A stretch of 64,000 bases of DNA, from assembly GCA_027186245.1 (NCBI GenBank), contig CP114483.1:19240220-19304219 (forward strand), in the 5' to 3' direction. The translations under genes were made by a program, and so were the position numbers. This DNA comes from Coriaria nepalensis (Eukaryota; Streptophyta; Magnoliopsida; Cucurbitales; Coriariaceae). The notes beneath the pieces were generated by a model. The model was given only the letters and a program-made list of their open reading frames with translations, had not been told where the DNA came from and did not search any database. The stretch's first letter is position 1; each line of letters begins with the position of its first letter. Positions 62,110 through 64,000 of this stretch are shown here, piece by piece.

Positions 62110-64000
62110 ATGCATAGTTGCCTTTAGTAGATCAATTGCAAGTTATGCATCAAAGTCGTGTATTAAATGCAAAAATTGAATTAGTTCGAAGTGTTTTCAA
62201 ACAATTTAATGATCTGAAAAGACTGAATGATATGCTCTTTCAGGCTAAAATAATGCATTGTTGTATTCAGTTGATTAATTGCTGGTTATGTAAGAAAATC
62301 ATGTTTGAAGGGCAAAAGTATAATTCGTTCGAATTCATTTATAATGATTTAAGGACTAGAAGAGCCTCAATGACATGATTTTAACGCTAAGTAAATGTAT
62401 AGTTGCCTTCAATAGATCAACTGCAAGTTATGCACGAAAGTCATGTTCAAAAGGTGAATTTCGTCCGTAGTGATTCAGAATGATTTAATCAGTAAAAGAG
62501 AAGCAATAATATGACTTTAACACTACAAAAATGCATAGTTGCCTTTAATAGATCATTTGCGAGTTATGCATGAAAGTCGTGTTTTAAATGAAAAAATATA
62601 ATTAGTTCGAAGTGCTTTCAAACAATTTAATGATCTGAAAAGACTGAATGATATGCTCTTTAAGGCTAAAATAATGCATTTTTGTATTCAATAGATTAAT
62701 TGCAGGTTATGTAAGAAAATCATGTTTGAAGGGCAAAAATATAATTCGTTCGAATTCATTTATAATGATTTAATGACTAGAAGAGCCTCAATGACATGAT
62801 TTTAACGCTAAGTAAATGTATAGTTGCCTTCAATAGATCAACTTCAAGTTATGCACGAAAGACATGTTTAAAAGACGAATTTCATCTGAAGTGATTCAGA
62901 ATGATTTAATAAGTAAAACAGACGCAATAATATGATGTTAACACTAAAAAAATGCATAGTTGCCTTTAGTAGATCAATTGCAAGTTATGCATGAAAGTCG
63001 TGTATTAAATGCGAAAATAGAATTAGTTCGAAGTGCTTTCAAACAATTTAATTATCTGAAAAGACTGAATGACATGCTCTTTCAGGCTAAAATAATGCAT
63101 TGTTGTATTCAATAGATTAATTGCAGGTTATGTAAGAAAATCATGTTTGAAGGGCAAAAATATAATTCGTTCGAATTCATTTATAATGATTTAATGACTA
63201 GAAGAGCCTCATTGACATGATTTTAAGTCTAAGTAAATGTATAGTTGCCTACAATAGATCAACTGCAAGTTATGCACGAAAGACATGTTTAAAAGACGAA
63301 TTTCATCTGAAGTGATTTAGAATGATTTAATGAGTAAAAGAGATGGAATAATATGACTTTAACACTAAAAAAATGCATAGTTGCCTTTAGTAGATCAATT
63401 GCAAGTTATGCGTGAAAGTCGTGTATTAAATGCGAAAATAGAATTAGTTCGAAGTGCTTTCAAACAATTTAATTATCTGAAAAGACTGAATGATATGCTC
63501 TTTAAGGCTAAAATAATGCATTGTTGTATTCAACAGATTAATTGCAGGTTATGTAAGAAAATTATGTTTGAAGGGCAAAAATATAATTCATTCGAATTCA
63601 TTTATAATGATTTAAGGACTAGAAGAGCCTCAATGACATGATTTTAACGCTAAGTAAATGTATAGTTGCCTTCAATAGATCAACTGCAAGTTATGCACGA
63701 ACGACATGTTTAAAAGACGAATTTCATCTGAAGTGATTTAGAATGATTTGATGAGTAAAAGAGATGCAATAATATGACGTTAACACTAAAAAAATGCATA
63801 GTTCCCTTCAGTAGATGAATTGGAAGTTATGCATGAAAGTCGTGTAATAAATGCAAAAATAGAATTAGTTCGAAGTGTTTTCAACCAATTTAATGATCTG
63901 AAAAGACTGAATGATATGCTCTTTCAGGCTAAAATAATGCATTGTTGTATTCAGTAGATTAATTGCAGGTTATGTAAGAAAATCATGTTTGAAGGGCAAA
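62110..64000 (+). repeat. 2526-bp, 6-unit HOR (second series), copy 3 (cut by window end)
   Basis: Unit starts are 62110, 62531, 62952, 63373 and 63794, the last running past the window. The third unit (62952) has the copy-1 form (GACATGCTCTTTCAG, preceded by TAATAAGTAAAACAGACGC), not the copy-2 form. GATGGAATAATATG near 63342 is shared with copy 2 (near 60817), where copy 1 has GATGCAATAATATG. The array clearly continues beyond the window. Confidence 0.88.

Larger units (their letters stand above)
1..64000 (+). repeat. 421-bp satellite DNA array (whole window)
   Basis: Head-to-tail tandem repeats fill the window from edge to edge. Taking the start of a unit as ATGCATAGTTG after a run of about seven A, I place starts at 320, 741, 1162, 1582, 2003 and so on to 63794. 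Spacing is 421 bp except at a handful of places: 420 bp at each family I m3 unit and at units 12946, 16898, 21692, 25480, 27163, 30109 and 58743; 422 bp at 41896; 423 bp at 53685, 54950 and 56215; 585 bp at 14208 and 18160. No unit is inverted. No unique sequence longer than a few bases interrupts the array, so there is no stretch left over for a gene. The sequence is strongly AT-rich by eye. Arrays of this size and regularity are known from eukaryotic heterochromatin and centromeres. A centromeric role here is only a possibility. Confidence 0.98.

Noticed and set aside
7481..63641. Open frames of 74-88 codons at the unit period on the + strand, beginning at TTG
   Set aside because: They start at TTG with TAG just upstream in most units, the first in-frame ATG gives only about 77 codons, most units have a stop inside, and there is no recognisable domain or context. 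They lie wholly within satellite units, so I did not list them as genes.
1..64000. A long repeat-containing protein gene encoded through the array
   Set aside because: 421 is not a multiple of 3 and each unit carries stops in the frames inspected, so no frame can pass through successive units.
1..64000. CRISPR array
   Set aside because: The repeats are 421 bp with no short direct repeat separated by unique spacers, and there are no cas genes. Variation is scattered point change, not spacer replacement.
1..64000. CENP-B box (NTTCGNNNNANNCGGGN)
   Set aside because: TTCG occurs in every unit (GTTCGAAGTG, ATTCGTTCGAATT, TTTCGTCCG), but none is followed by the required A and CGGG at the right distance. 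TGCGGGTTATG occurs without an upstream TTCG in place.
1..64000. tRNA, rRNA or other structured RNA genes
   Set aside because: I saw no tRNA-like arms with a conserved TTCRANYC box in context and no rRNA signature. GTTCGAA in sub-repeat A resembles part of a T-arm but lacks the rest of a tRNA.

Overview
The whole 64 kb is one uninterrupted tandem satellite array. It holds no gene, RNA gene or mobile element that I can support. The unit is an AT-rich repeat of 421 bp. I can place 151 successive unit starts from 320 to 63794, giving 150 complete units plus a partial unit at each edge, all head-to-tail on the same strand. Nearly every start-to-start distance is exactly 421, and the exceptions are small and accounted for: 420-bp units from one-base deletions, one 422-bp unit, three 423-bp units, and two 585-bp units carrying an extra sub-repeat. 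This points to a eukaryotic chromosome in (peri)centromeric, subtelomeric or other heterochromatin, seen in a long-read assembly. The species cannot be named from the sequence. Insect satellites often have units of about 140 bp and multiples of that, but this is only a similarity of length.

The repeat has three or more nested levels. (1) Each 421-bp unit is itself a diverged trimer of an ancestral ~140-bp repeat: A 143 bp, B 142 bp and C 136 bp, all opening with ATGYATWGTTG and sharing a core like AGATYAAYTGCARGTTATG. (2) In much of the array two unit classes (X and Y) alternate, so 842 bp is an underlying dimer. (3) Different stretches carry different higher-order repeats (HORs).

Layout: 1-~6.93 kb is family I, a 4-unit HOR of 1683 bp in four near-identical copies plus a partial fifth. 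A sharp junction at ~6.92-7.06 kb leads to family II. 7.05-12.10 kb is an older-looking, irregular stretch with a weak 3-unit period. 12,104-20,007 is a 3952-bp, 9-unit block in two tandem copies, each with a 585-bp unit carrying a duplicated B sub-repeat. 20.0-30.9 kb is a family of 7-8-unit blocks marked by a one-base deletion that creates CTGCAG. 30.95-40.63 kb is a 6-unit, 2526-bp HOR with a five-unit interruption. 40.43-52.84 kb is a mosaic bounded by two copies of a ~2.5-kb segment 9.68 kb apart. 53.4-57.5 kb is a 3-unit, 1265-bp HOR in three copies. 57.06-64.0 kb is another 6-unit, 2526-bp HOR whose middle copy shows a conversion-like patch.

Short open frames of 86-88 codons recur at the unit period on the + strand, and 64-codon frames recur on the - strand in family I. 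I treat these as by-products of the repeat, not genes. The interest of the window is as a record of satellite evolution: nested amplification, unequal exchange, conversion tracts and chimeric units can be read directly from linked variant sites.
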